58,277 nt of DNA from Burkholderia sp. (GTDB taxonomy: Bacteria; Pseudomonadota; Gammaproteobacteria; Burkholderiales; Burkholderiaceae): NCBI GenBank assembly GCA_031253835.1, contig JAIRVP010000059.1:1-58277 (forward strand), given 5' to 3'. A model generated the notes under the pieces. The model saw nothing but the letters and a program-made list of their open reading frames with translations. It did not search any database and had not been told where the DNA came from. Position 1 is the stretch's first letter; every line of letters begins with the position of its first letter. Both the position numbers and the translations under genes were made by a program. Shown one piece after another: positions 50,998-58,277 of the stretch.

Positions 50998-51012
50998 CAT
51001 GTGCACATGCAC
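50998..51012. promoter_or_regulatory. MarR-type operator 2, overlapping a start codon
   Basis: CATGTGCACATG (50998-51009) is a perfect 12-bp palindrome. The longer ATGTGCACATGCAC resembles operator 1. Both possible start codons of the second MarR gene (GTG 51001, ATG 51007) lie inside it. Confidence 0.65.
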
Positions 51013-51438
51013 AAGATCACCCTCACCGACGACGATTGCTTTGCCGTCCGGCAAGCCGCCCGCCGGATCTCGCAGTTCTACGAGCGCTATCTGTCGCAGG
51101 CGGGTGTCACGCCGTCCCAGTACAGCATTCTCGCGCTGCTGCGCGACCGGCCGGGCCTGACGATGGCCGCGCTGTCGAGCGTCCTGGTGATCGAGCGCAC
51201 CGCGCTGCTGCGCGCGCTCAAGCCGCTCGTCGGCGCAGCGCTGGTGACGGGCCGGATCGAACCGCCGTACCGTCGCCAGACCTTCACGCTGACGGCAGAC
51301 GGCGAAACGAAGGTCGCCGACGCGCACGTGCACTGGCGCGCCGCGCAGGAAGCATTCGAGCGGCGCTTCGGGCCGACGCAGGCGGCCCGCCTGAGAGACG
51401 AACTGTTCCGGATCACGCACAACCTGCCGGAACGCTAG
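51001..51438 (+). CDS. MarR-family regulator of the efflux operon (second copy)
   Basis: 145 residues from GTG 51001 (143 from ATG 51007). Winged HTH with MAALSSVLVIERTALLRALK, paralogous to the first MarR. No Shine-Dalgarno is visible upstream of either start, and the start lies in operator 2. The mRNA may therefore be leaderless or poorly translated, and binding of MarR would directly block expression (inference). The efflux genes follow after 64 bases with operator 3 between. Probable repressor of the pump. Confidence 0.87.
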   Translation: MHMHKITLTDDDCFAVRQAARRISQFYERYLSQAGVTPSQYSILALLRDRPGLTMAALSSVLVIERTALLRALKPLVGAALVTGRIEPPYRRQTFTLTADGETKVADAHVHWRAAQEAFERRFGPTQAARLRDELFRITHNLPER

Positions 51439-51478
51439 CCCCTTCCCCGATCGACGCGATGCCGTCGATCGCTTTGAT

Positions 51479-51493
51479 AAGTGCATATACATA
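51479..51493. promoter_or_regulatory. MarR-type operator 3
   Basis: AAGTGCATATACATA differs from operator 1 (ATGTGCATATGCATA) at only two positions. It ends 9 bases before the ATG of the membrane fusion protein, so a bound repressor would block transcription or translation. Confidence 0.65.
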
Positions 51494-51502
51494 GGTGAAT
51501 CG

Positions 51503-52597
51503 ATGGAAACGACCCAAGCCGCTGCCGCGTCACGCGAAGCAGCCACAACCGAGCGGCCCGCGAAACAGCAACGCCGCGTGCCGTGGATGCGCATCGCGGT
51601 GGGCGTCACCGCCGTCGTCGTGGCCGCGGCCGTGCTCGACTGGCTGTTCGTGCTGCGCTTCCAGGAGAGCACCGACGATGCGTATGTCGGAGGCGACGTG
51701 ACCGTGCTCGCGCCGAAGGTCAACGGCTTCGTCGACAAGATTCTCGTGACCGACAACCAGCGCGTGAAGGCCGGCGACGTGCTCGTGCAGCTCGATGCGC
51801 GCGACTACGACGCGAAGCTTGCGCAGGCGACCGCCGAAGTCGACAGCGCGCGTTCCGCCGCGACCGAACTCGAAGCGAAGCAGCAACTGCAATTCGCGGT
51901 GATCGGCCAGCATGCGGCGGACAAGAACGCATCGTCGGCCGAACTGACGCGCGCCGCGTCGGACCGCGTGCGCTACCGCGAACTCGTCAAATCCGACGCC
52001 GTGTCGAACCAGATTGTCGAGCGCGCGGACGCCGACTATTCGAAGGCCGGCGCGGCCGTCGAACGCAGCGACGCCGCGCTGCTCGCGTCGAAGCGGCAGC
52101 TCGACGTGCTCGGCGCGCAACTCGCCGATGCACAGGCCCGCGTGAACACCGCGCTCGCCGCGCAGCGCGTCGCGGCGCTCAACGTCGAATACACGACGAT
52201 CCGCTCGCCGGTCGACGGCTACGTCGGCAACCGCACGGGCCGCGTCGGCATGCTCGCGAACGTCGGCGTGCCGCTGCTGACGGTCGTGCCGGCGTCCGGG
52301 CTGTGGATCGACGCGAACTTCAAGGAAGACCAGCTGCGCAAGATGCGCGCGGGCGATCGCGTCGACGTCGCGCTCGATGCGTCGAGCGCGCGCCTGCACG
52401 GCCGCGTCGACAGCGTCGCGCCCGCGACCGGCGCGACCTTCAGCGTGCTGCCGCCCGAGAACGCGACCGGCAACTTCACGAAGATCGTCCAGCGCGTGCC
52501 CGTGCGCGTGCATCTCGATCCGCAGCCGGGCATCGAGCACGTGCTGCGCCCCGGCCTGTCCGCGGTCGTGACCGTGCATACCGACCACGCAAACTGA
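51503..52597 (+). CDS. EmrA-like periplasmic adaptor of a tripartite efflux pump
   Basis: 364 residues. One N-terminal membrane segment (IAVGVTAVVVAAAVLDWLFVL, about 30-50), then the HlyD/EmrA layout: a biotinyl-lipoyl half-motif around VTVLAPKVNGFVDKILVTDN, a long alpha-helical hairpin (about 95-205), and a second lipoyl half with TIRSPVDGYVGNRTG, then a beta-barrel. It joins the EmrB-like permease to the outer-membrane channel. First of three genes; the pump is probably repressed by MarR through operators 2 and 3. Confidence 0.9.
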   Translation: METTQAAAASREAATTERPAKQQRRVPWMRIAVGVTAVVVAAAVLDWLFVLRFQESTDDAYVGGDVTVLAPKVNGFVDKILVTDNQRVKAGDVLVQLDARDYDAKLAQATAEVDSARSAATELEAKQQLQFAVIGQHAADKNASSAELTRAASDRVRYRELVKSDAVSNQIVERADADYSKAGAAVERSDAALLASKRQLDVLGAQLADAQARVNTALAAQRVAALNVEYTTIRSPVDGYVGNRTGRVGMLANVGVPLLTVVPASGLWIDANFKEDQLRKMRAGDRVDVALDASSARLHGRVDSVAPATGATFSVLPPENATGNFTKIVQRVPVRVHLDPQPGIEHVLRPGLSAVVTVHTDHAN

Positions 52598-52610
52598 GCG
52601 GGAGCCGACG

Positions 52611-54185
52611 ATGACCACCGCGTTTTCCGGCGACCCCGCGTCGCAGCCGACCCGACAGCGCGTGTTCGCGTTCGCGCTGATGTGCGTCGGCTTCTTCATG
52701 GCGACGCTCGACATCCAGATCGTCGCGTCGTCGCTGCGCGACATCGGCGGCGGGCTTTCCGCCAGCCAGGACGAACTGTCGTGGGTGCAGACCGCCTACC
52801 TGATCGCCGAGATCATCGTGATCCCGATGTCGGGCTGGCTGTCGAAGGTGATGTCGACGCGCTGGCTGTTCGTCGCATCGGCCGTCGGCTTCACGATCAC
52901 CAGCATGCTGTGCGGGCTCGCGTGGGACATCAACTCGATGATCCTGTTTCGCGGGCTGCAGGGCGCGCTCGGCGCCGCGATGATCCCGACCGTGTTCACC
53001 ACCGCGTTCGTGCTGTTCCCCGGCAAGCAGCGGCTGATCGCGTCGACGACCATCGGCGCGCTCGCGTCGCTCGCGCCGGCGATCGGGCCCGTGATCGGCG
53101 GCTGGATCACCGACCAATGGTCATGGCACTGGCTGTTCTACCTGAACCTCGTGCCGGGCATCGCGGTGGCCGCGCTCGTGCCGCGCTACGTGCATATCGA
53201 CGAGCCCGACCTCAGCCTCATCAAGCGCGGCGACTATCTCGGCATCGTGCTGATGTCGGGCTTCCTCGGCTGCCTCGAATACGTGCTCGAAGAAGGCCCG
53301 CGCAAGAACTGGTTCGGCGACGACGCGATCGTCATCTGCGCGTGGATCTCCGGCATCTGCGGCTTCCTGTTCCTCGTGCATGCGCTGACCGCGAAAGATC
53401 CGGTCGTCGACCTGCGCGCGCTTGCCGTGCGCAACTTCGGGATCGGCAGCCTGCTGTCGTTCGTGACCGGCATCGGGATCTTCGTGACCGTGTTCCTCAC
53501 GCCGCTGTTTCTCGCACAGGTACGTGCGTTCAGCTCGCTGCAGATCGGCATCGCGCTGCTGTCGGTCGGCGCGTTCCAGTTGCTCGCGCTCTGTGCGTAC
53601 GCGTTCGCCGCGCGCTACTTCAGCATGCGCGCGCTGCTCGTGTTCGGGCTGATCTGCTTCGGCCTCGGTTGTTACCTTTACACGCCGATCACGCACGACT
53701 GGGGCTGGCAGGAACTGCTGCTGCCGCAGGCGCTGCGCGGCATCGGCCAGCAGTTCAGCGTGCCGCCGATCGTGACGATGGCGCTCGGCTCGCTGCCGCA
53801 GTCTCGGCTGAAATCGGCGAGCGGGTTGTTCAACCTGATGCGTAACCTCGGCGGTGCGATCGGCATCGCGGTGAGCGCGACGATGCTCAACGACCGGCTG
53901 AATTTTCACTATCTGCGGCTGAACGAGCACGTGAGCGCCGGCGAACCGCAGGTCGCTTCGCTGCTCGATCGCCAGGCTGCTTACTGGGGCTCGGTGGCCG
54001 GCAACACGCTGAATACCGCGCAGGCCGGGCTCGCGAACCTGCATCGGCTGATCTATCGCGAAGCGCTGACGCTCACGTATGCCGATGCGTATTACGCGCT
54101 GTCGCTGTGCTTCGTCGTCGCGCTGCTGGCCGTCGCGTTTTCCAAACCCATTACGTTGAACGCGCCGCCGCCGGACGCGCACTGA
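52611..54185 (+). CDS. EmrB/QacA-type MFS drug efflux permease (DHA2)
   Basis: 524 residues and about 14 membrane segments, as in the 14-TMS DHA2 family. Motif A-like and antiporter motif C-like segments are visible: GWLSKVMSTRWLFVASAVGF and ASLAPAIGPVIGGWITDQWS. Proton-driven drug exporter of the inner membrane. 13 bases separate it from the adaptor gene and 18 from the outer-membrane gene, so all three form one operon. Substrates unknown; relatives export hydrophobic or phenolic compounds. Confidence 0.92.
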   Translation: MTTAFSGDPASQPTRQRVFAFALMCVGFFMATLDIQIVASSLRDIGGGLSASQDELSWVQTAYLIAEIIVIPMSGWLSKVMSTRWLFVASAVGFTITSMLCGLAWDINSMILFRGLQGALGAAMIPTVFTTAFVLFPGKQRLIASTTIGALASLAPAIGPVIGGWITDQWSWHWLFYLNLVPGIAVAALVPRYVHIDEPDLSLIKRGDYLGIVLMSGFLGCLEYVLEEGPRKNWFGDDAIVICAWISGICGFLFLVHALTAKDPVVDLRALAVRNFGIGSLLSFVTGIGIFVTVFLTPLFLAQVRAFSSLQIGIALLSVGAFQLLALCAYAFAARYFSMRALLVFGLICFGLGCYLYTPITHDWGWQELLLPQALRGIGQQFSVPPIVTMALGSLPQSRLKSASGLFNLMRNLGGAIGIAVSATMLNDRLNFHYLRLNEHVSAGEPQVASLLDRQAAYWGSVAGNTLNTAQAGLANLHRLIYREALTLTYADAYYALSLCFVVALLAVAFSKPITLNAPPPDAH

Positions 54186-54203
54186 GGCCAAGGGATCATC
54201 ATC

Positions 54204-55640
54204 ATGAAAAAGCTACTTCTCGCGCTGGCTGTCAGCGCATTCGCCGCCGGGTGCGCGGTGCAGCCCGCGCAGCATCCGGCGCTGCCCGAATCCGTTCAGA
54301 CGCTCGCGCCTGCTGCGTGGGATACCGACGTGCCGCGCGCGGACATTGACGCCGCCGCTTGGTGGGCGCAATTCCACGATCCCGTGCTCGACCAGCTGAT
54401 CGCGACCGTGCTCGACGGCAACCTCGATCTGCAGGCTGCCGCCGAACGCGTGAAGCAGGCGCAGGCGCTGACCGTGCAGAAACGCGCGGTGCTGCTGCCC
54501 GAACTCGATGCGACTGCGCACGCGGCCGACGCGCGGCAGAACACGCCGCCGCCGCTCGGGTATGTGAGGCAGGCTGGCGTGGGACTCGCGCTGAGCTGGT
54601 CGCCCGATGTGTTCGGTGGCGAACGGCTTGATCTGCTTGCCGCTCAGTCCGAACTGGTCGGGCAAAAGCATGCGGAAGATGCGATGCGGCTCGCGCTCGC
54701 GGCCGATGCGGCATCCGCGTACGTCGATCTGCGCTGGGCGCAGCAAGAGTTGAAGATCCTGCAGGACAACGCGAAGATCCGGCAGCATGCGCTCGAACTC
54801 ACGCGCAAGCGGCAGGCATTCGGGTTGTCGACGGAACTCGATGTCACGCGTGCGCAGAACCAGCTCGATGCACTCGAGGCGCGGATTCCGCCGACGCAGG
54901 CGCAGATCTCGCATCAGCTCAACCTGATCGCCGTGTATTCGGGGCGGACACCGGAATCGGTCGATCGGCTCGTGTTGGCGCAGGCCGGCGAGATTCCGGC
55001 GCCGCCGGTTGGCGCGCCGGGGACGTTGCCCTCGCAGGCGTTGTTGCGGCGGCCCGATGTGCTGACGGCTTATGCGCAGGTCGAGCGGCGTGCGGCGCAA
55101 GTGGGCGTGGCGAAGGCCGAGCGGTATCCGAAGTTCTCGTTGAACCTGACGGACGGGATTCTGGCAGCTTCGTATCTCGGGTTGCCGACGTTGACCGATA
55201 ACCTGTTCAGCGCGGCGTTGAGTGCGACGAGCCCGATCTTCAACGCGGGGCGGATTACCGCCGATATCTCGCAGAGCGAAAGCCGGATGCGCGAGTCGGA
55301 ACTCGGGTTACGGCAGACGATGCTGCAAGCGCTGCGCGAAGTCGAGGATGCGCGCGCGAATCTCGTCAGTTCCGATGAAGCGACGCGGAAGCTGGGTAGC
55401 GCGCTTTCTGCGTCGGACAAGGCGCTCGGGTTGGCGAATCAGCTCTATAAGGGCGGCGCGACGGATTTTCTGGATGTGCTGTCGGCGCAGGAGGCTTATT
55501 TGCGGGATTCGGATTCGCTCAATCAGGTCAAGCGCGAGCATGCGTTGGCGGCGGTGGCGTTGTATCGGTCGCTTGGGGGTGGGTGGAGCAGGAATGATGC
55601 GGCCGGTGGGCCGGGGGTGGAGGCTTTGGCGAAGAACTAG
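54204..55640 (+). CDS. NodT/OprM-family outer membrane efflux lipoprotein
   Basis: 478 residues. Lipoprotein signal MKKLLLALAVSAFAAGC with Cys17. Two OEP repeats follow, each with the long coiled-coil periplasmic helices of TolC/OprM channels (from LDGNLDLQAAAERVKQAQAL and from LRRPDVLTAYAQVERRAAQV). Third gene of the efflux operon. From about 54900 onward the codon choice changes: TTG, CGG, GGG, TAT and GCT replace the usual CTG/CGC/GGC/TAC/GCG, increasingly toward the end. The protein still looks complete. Confidence 0.9.
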   Translation: MKKLLLALAVSAFAAGCAVQPAQHPALPESVQTLAPAAWDTDVPRADIDAAAWWAQFHDPVLDQLIATVLDGNLDLQAAAERVKQAQALTVQKRAVLLPELDATAHAADARQNTPPPLGYVRQAGVGLALSWSPDVFGGERLDLLAAQSELVGQKHAEDAMRLALAADAASAYVDLRWAQQELKILQDNAKIRQHALELTRKRQAFGLSTELDVTRAQNQLDALEARIPPTQAQISHQLNLIAVYSGRTPESVDRLVLAQAGEIPAPPVGAPGTLPSQALLRRPDVLTAYAQVERRAAQVGVAKAERYPKFSLNLTDGILAASYLGLPTLTDNLFSAALSATSPIFNAGRITADISQSESRMRESELGLRQTMLQALREVEDARANLVSSDEATRKLGSALSASDKALGLANQLYKGGATDFLDVLSAQEAYLRDSDSLNQVKREHALAAVALYRSLGGGWSRNDAAGGPGVEALAKN

Positions 55641-55698
55641 GCGGGATCACGATACGGTGCCGGCCGGGCCGTTGCAGGCGATGCGGTAAAGTATCGCC

Positions 55699-55739
55699 TT
55701 CGCGAGGGGCACACGCTGAGAGAGCAGCGCCCTTGCGGG
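55699..55739 (+). promoter_or_regulatory. Structured leader hairpin before the STM2901-like gene
   Basis: GCTG/CAGC (55715-55718, 55725-55728) and GGGC/GCCC (55707-55710, 55729-55732), extended outward to TCGC/GCGG with a bulge, form a long imperfect hairpin. It ends three bases before the AGGAG ribosome-binding site (55743-55747). It may modulate translation. It contains CTGAGA but not the rest of a TPP riboswitch. Confidence 0.4.
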
Positions 55740-55755
55740 ATCAGGAGAACAATGA

Positions 55756-56187
55756 ATGAGTGAAAACCGGTACACCTACGGCACTTGGCAGAATCTACGG
55801 CCCGTCGACGTCTTTGCCCTGGTGGCGTTCGACGAGACGCGCAAGCAGCTGGGCCTGGACGATCTGGCAGCCGCGTCGGCAATGCTGCTCGGTCAGGCTG
55901 ACGTCCCTGTCCCCGGCAAGTTCGCAGGGGCTACACCGGGCACCTCCGTCGCCTCGCTTGCTGCCCGCAAGCTGTTCCCGCAGACGCTACCATTTCGCCT
56001 GCCGATGATCATGGGCGTGGGGTTGTCCGGTATTCGGATCGCCTTCACCCACCGCCTCGGCGCATGGGTCGGCCGGACGATTCCCGTCGTAGGCGAGGTG
56101 TTTCTGGCTCGCGATGCCTTCCTGATCATGCGCAACACCGTGACGACCTACAACCGACTCGTGAAGCCCGAAGATCGAGTGCTCTGA
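55756..56187 (+). CDS. STM2901 family protein
   Basis: 143 residues. The pattern WQNLRPVDVFALVAFDETRK, LGLDDLAAASAMLLGQ, KFAGATPGTSVASLAARKLF and RLGAWVGRTIPVVGEVFLAR matches the STM2901 family, known from Salmonella and many proteobacteria but without assigned function. The C-terminal half has hydrophobic, possibly membrane-associated helices. AGGAG precedes the ATG at eight bases. The DUF1493 gene follows after three bases, a pairing I recall for this family. Confidence 0.75.
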   Translation: MSENRYTYGTWQNLRPVDVFALVAFDETRKQLGLDDLAAASAMLLGQADVPVPGKFAGATPGTSVASLAARKLFPQTLPFRLPMIMGVGLSGIRIAFTHRLGAWVGRTIPVVGEVFLARDAFLIMRNTVTTYNRLVKPEDRVL

Positions 56188-56190
56188 GCC

Positions 56191-56556
56191 ATGAAAGACG
56201 ATACCTGGGAACGTTTCGAAGCCTTCGCCCGTCAGGAGCTTGGCCGGCCGTTGTTCGGCGGCAAGCTGAACCTTCAGCCGGAATCACGGCTCGAGGAGGA
56301 TCTCGGCATCACCGGCCTCGACGGGGTCGAGTTCATCGACAAGTGGGCCGAGACATTCAACGTCGACGCCGAAGGGTTCCCGTACCGACGCTACTTCGGC
56401 CCGGAAGGTCAGGAACTGCTGTCGTCACTCATTGGGCTATTCGTGAAGCGGCTCCGACCGCCAAAACGCTACCCGCTGACGCTGGGTATGCTGGCTGAAG
56501 CAACACGACGCGGGAAGTGGGACACGGACGCGATCGAGGCGGCTGCAGGGGAGTGA
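56191..56556 (+). CDS. DUF1493 family acyl-carrier-protein-like protein
   Basis: 121 residues. The family resembles acyl carrier proteins: a four-helix-type fold around RLEEDLGITGLDGVEFIDKW. The position where ACPs carry a phosphopantetheine Ser is here the Asp of GLDGVEF, so modification is unlikely. It pairs with the STM2901-like gene (3-base gap), with a terminator after it. The pair may act in lipid or envelope modification, but this is speculation. Confidence 0.75.
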   Translation: MKDDTWERFEAFARQELGRPLFGGKLNLQPESRLEEDLGITGLDGVEFIDKWAETFNVDAEGFPYRRYFGPEGQELLSSLIGLFVKRLRPPKRYPLTLGMLAEATRRGKWDTDAIEAAAGE

Positions 56557-56568
56557 TCGTCATTGGCT

Positions 56569-56599
56569 GGGCCGGTCGGCTGTTCTGACCGGCCCTTTT
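56569..56599 (+). terminator. Terminator of the STM2901/DUF1493 unit
   Basis: GGGCCGGTC (56569-56577) pairs perfectly with GACCGGCCC (56587-56595), loop of nine, followed by TTTT. Confidence 0.9.
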
Positions 56600-56781
56600 C
56601 ATTGGCGGAAATATCACTACGCCACGTGAAATTTTTCCGCCTACCCATTTATCGCGCTTGAGCCGGTGCATCAATCGCGCGCGGCTTCACCTGAAGCCGG
56701 ATACGAGTACAGGCCGCGCCGGCCGCCTGCATCTTTATGCAAGCATGGCCGCCCTGCTCTACCGATGCGACCGCGTTCAAG

Positions 56782-57414
56782 TTACAGCGGCGGCCGCTTC
56801 AGCTTCACCCAGCGCTGCACCGACGCCCGCTCCCACTGCGCACGCGCATAGTCGGCGAGGCGCTGCGGCACCGGATCGTCATTCAGCACCAGACGGTTCA
56901 GCATCACCGCCAGATCGACATCGGCAATGCACCACTCGCCGAACAGGTTCGCCGCGCCCGGCGCGAGCAGCTTGTCGGCGGCCGCGAACAGCTTCTGCGC
57001 GGCGGCCTGCGCGAGACTCGACAGCGGCTCGCTCGACGGGCCGTAGAACAGCACTTCAGTCGACCGTTCCGAACGGATCGGCATCAGGTCGCTGCGCAGC
57101 CACGCCTGCACCTGCCGCGCCCGCGCGCGCTGGCGCGGCTCGGCCGGATAGAGCCGTGCGCCCGGGAACGTCTCGTCGAGATACTCGGTAATTGCCGACG
57201 ATTCCGACAGCGCGAAATCGTCGTGCACGAGCGTCGGCACGCGTTGCGTCAGCGACGTCGCCGCATAGTCCGGCGCGAAATGCGCGCGGTTGCCGAGATC
57301 GACGGTCACCAGTTCGTACGGCAGCGATTTTTCCTCGAGCGCGACGAAGACCGACATCGCGTAAGGGCTCGTGAATTGCGCATCCGCGTAGAGACGGAGA
57401 TTACCGGTTTGCAC
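56782..57414 (-). CDS. Glutathione S-transferase (YfcF-like)
   Basis: 210 residues. Thioredoxin-like N-domain (LRLYADAQFTSPYAMSVFVA with the Ser/Tyr glutathione-contact region and the QRVPTLVHDDFALSESSAIT cis-Pro block), then the helical C-domain ending WVKLKRPPL. This matches the E. coli YfcF type, implicated in peroxide defence. It stands alone on the minus strand; the 225 bases before it (56557-56781) hold the terminator of the previous unit and nothing else recognisable. Confidence 0.88.
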   Translation of the reverse strand: MQTGNLRLYADAQFTSPYAMSVFVALEEKSLPYELVTVDLGNRAHFAPDYAATSLTQRVPTLVHDDFALSESSAITEYLDETFPGARLYPAEPRQRARARQVQAWLRSDLMPIRSERSTEVLFYGPSSEPLSSLAQAAAQKLFAAADKLLAPGAANLFGEWCIADVDLAVMLNRLVLNDDPVPQRLADYARAQWERASVQRWVKLKRPPL

Positions 57415-57559
57415 TGCAGGCTCCTTGTGGGTGCGGAGGTCGGCGACAGCGGGTTGGCGCGCCGACGGGCTCCAGGTGGGTCAAATGCGGTGTGTCCGAC
57501 AGATTAGCAGCGGCAGGAAACGCGTTGTTCGGTGTTTTGTGTGCGCTGCTGCTGCGTGG

Positions 57560-58063
57560 TCATGCGGTGGCGGGCCAGCGGTATCCGATCACTTCGTTCA
57601 ACGGGTACGCGAGTTCGCGGACTTCTTCCAGCTGGTTGCCGCCGAAGAGGTACACGTGTTCGGCGTCGTGACGCAGGTAGAAACCGACGTGCCCTTTCCA
57701 GCTCGCCGGGTCGTCGCGCGTCAGGATCGCGATGCAGCCGTAGACTGGACGCTCCAGCGGGTGGCCCCATTCGAGCCACGAGCGTGCGAGTGCCGAGCCG
57801 GTGCCGCGGAATCCGGCGTGCGTCATGCACCAGTTCACGAAGGACGAGCACCAGGAAATTTTGTCGTCGTAGCCGACCAGGTTCGTGTGGTTGTTGTACT
57901 CGACGATGCGCGGGTTGATGCTGCCCGGCGGGTGGCGGCGGATGCCGAGTTCGGCCAGGGCGACAGGCATCCAGGGCGAGTGGGCGGTCGCTTCCGGGCT
58001 GCCCTCGGGGGTCGATCGGGTCACGGCGGTCTCGGATTTTTGGGATATGGGTAATCTTCGCAT
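57560..58063 (-). CDS. TIGR02594-type amidase/peptidase of the NlpC/P60-like fold
   Basis: 167 residues. The core matches the TIGR02594/CHAP-like hydrolases: PWMPVALAELGIRRHPPG, catalytic Cys72 in ISWCSSFVNWC, and His125 in WKGHVGFYL. Such enzymes cut peptidoglycan peptides and occur in phage or effector contexts as well as chromosomes. There is no signal peptide: the first 30 residues are polar. No phage or type VI genes are nearby. The region 58064-58277 contains no supported gene. Confidence 0.8.
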   Translation of the reverse strand: MRRLPISQKSETAVTRSTPEGSPEATAHSPWMPVALAELGIRRHPPGSINPRIVEYNNHTNLVGYDDKISWCSSFVNWCMTHAGFRGTGSALARSWLEWGHPLERPVYGCIAILTRDDPASWKGHVGFYLRHDAEHVYLFGGNQLEEVRELAYPLNEVIGYRWPATA

Positions 58064-58277
58064 GAATGCCGAAAGCGGACAGCGCGATTTCGCAGGCGTG
58101 TTTTGGCCTCACGGGCCTTGTTGCGGTCGTGACAGTTGTTGAAGGTAGAGGTGGGTGTGAGTCGCGGCGTTCGCAGCGATGGCCAGGGCGGGTTCGCCCC
58201 GGCGGTCAATCGCGTTCGGGTAACGCCTGTGCTCCACTCGCTAGCGCCGCATCAAGCGGCCCTTGCAGGTGTTACAG

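Noticed and set aside
55701..55760. CTGAGA with nearby CCCTTGCGGGATCAGG, resembling a TPP riboswitch
   Set aside because: Only a fragment of the THI-box pattern is present. The later conserved part is missing, the start codon follows immediately, and the downstream genes are not thiamine genes.
1..58277. Search for CRISPR arrays, insertion sequences, tRNA/rRNA genes and attachment sites
   Set aside because: No regular spacer arrays, transposase-like proteins with terminal repeats, or tRNA cloverleaf sequences were recognised by eye. A tRNAscan or ISfinder search could still find something missed.

Overview
The window is GC-rich DNA with the strong GC3 codon bias, gene complement and gene order of a Burkholderia cepacia complex genome. 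It is probably from a secondary chromosome: it holds catabolic, sensory and efflux genes and no ribosomal, tRNA or core replication genes. This assignment is inference from gene content. No insertion sequence, prophage, CRISPR array or tRNA was seen.

Layout. 1-3.4 kb: the 3' end of an extracellular endonuclease, two envelope stress-type proteins (DUF883 and a SYLF lipoprotein) and an AI-2E type permease. 3.4-9.4 kb, mostly minus strand: a small exported protein, an MDR-type reductase with an SDR, a PAP2 phosphatase, an Nramp metal transporter and a GlxA/AraC regulator. 9.4-15.5 kb: a LysR gene preceded by an unusual phased palindrome array, an OsmC protein, a DyP peroxidase, an ABC half-transporter with a leader ORF, and a riboflavin synthase. 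15.7-17.2 kb: a CLC-F type fluoride exporter under a recognisable fluoride riboswitch. 17.2-26.1 kb: a complete Wsp surface-sensing operon headed by a REC-histidine kinase gene (WspHRR type); no GGDEF gene (WspR) is present. 26.6-31.5 kb: a Na+/H+ antiporter and a two-gene TPP enzyme/aldehyde dehydrogenase operon. 31.8-33.8 kb: a RelE/ParE-type toxin-antitoxin pair and a DUF445 protein.

33.9-42.0 kb is a full anthranilate degradation segment. The three-component anthranilate 1,2-dioxygenase operon andAcAdAbAa and its AraC-type regulator andR lie next to catR and catBAC. Together they carry anthranilate to catechol, muconate, muconolactone and 3-oxoadipate enol-lactone. 42-49.3 kb: a flavodoxin-fold quinone reductase with a divergent LysR, an uncharacterised gene with a textbook promoter overlapped by a LexA box, FadH, an AraC regulator, and a split aconitase X (candidate cis-3-hydroxy-L-proline dehydratase). 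49.4-55.6 kb: two paralogous MarR regulators and a LysR around an EmrAB-OMF tripartite efflux pump, with three near-identical palindromic motifs in the control regions. 55.7-58.3 kb: an STM2901/DUF1493 pair, a YfcF-like GST and a TIGR02594-type hydrolase.

The least conventional signals are the SOS-type promoter of the unknown gene at 43988-44392, the fluoride riboswitch, the shared MarR-type operators, the phased palindromes at 9744-9778, and the Wsp operon with its AT-rich upstream region and internal terminator-like hairpin.
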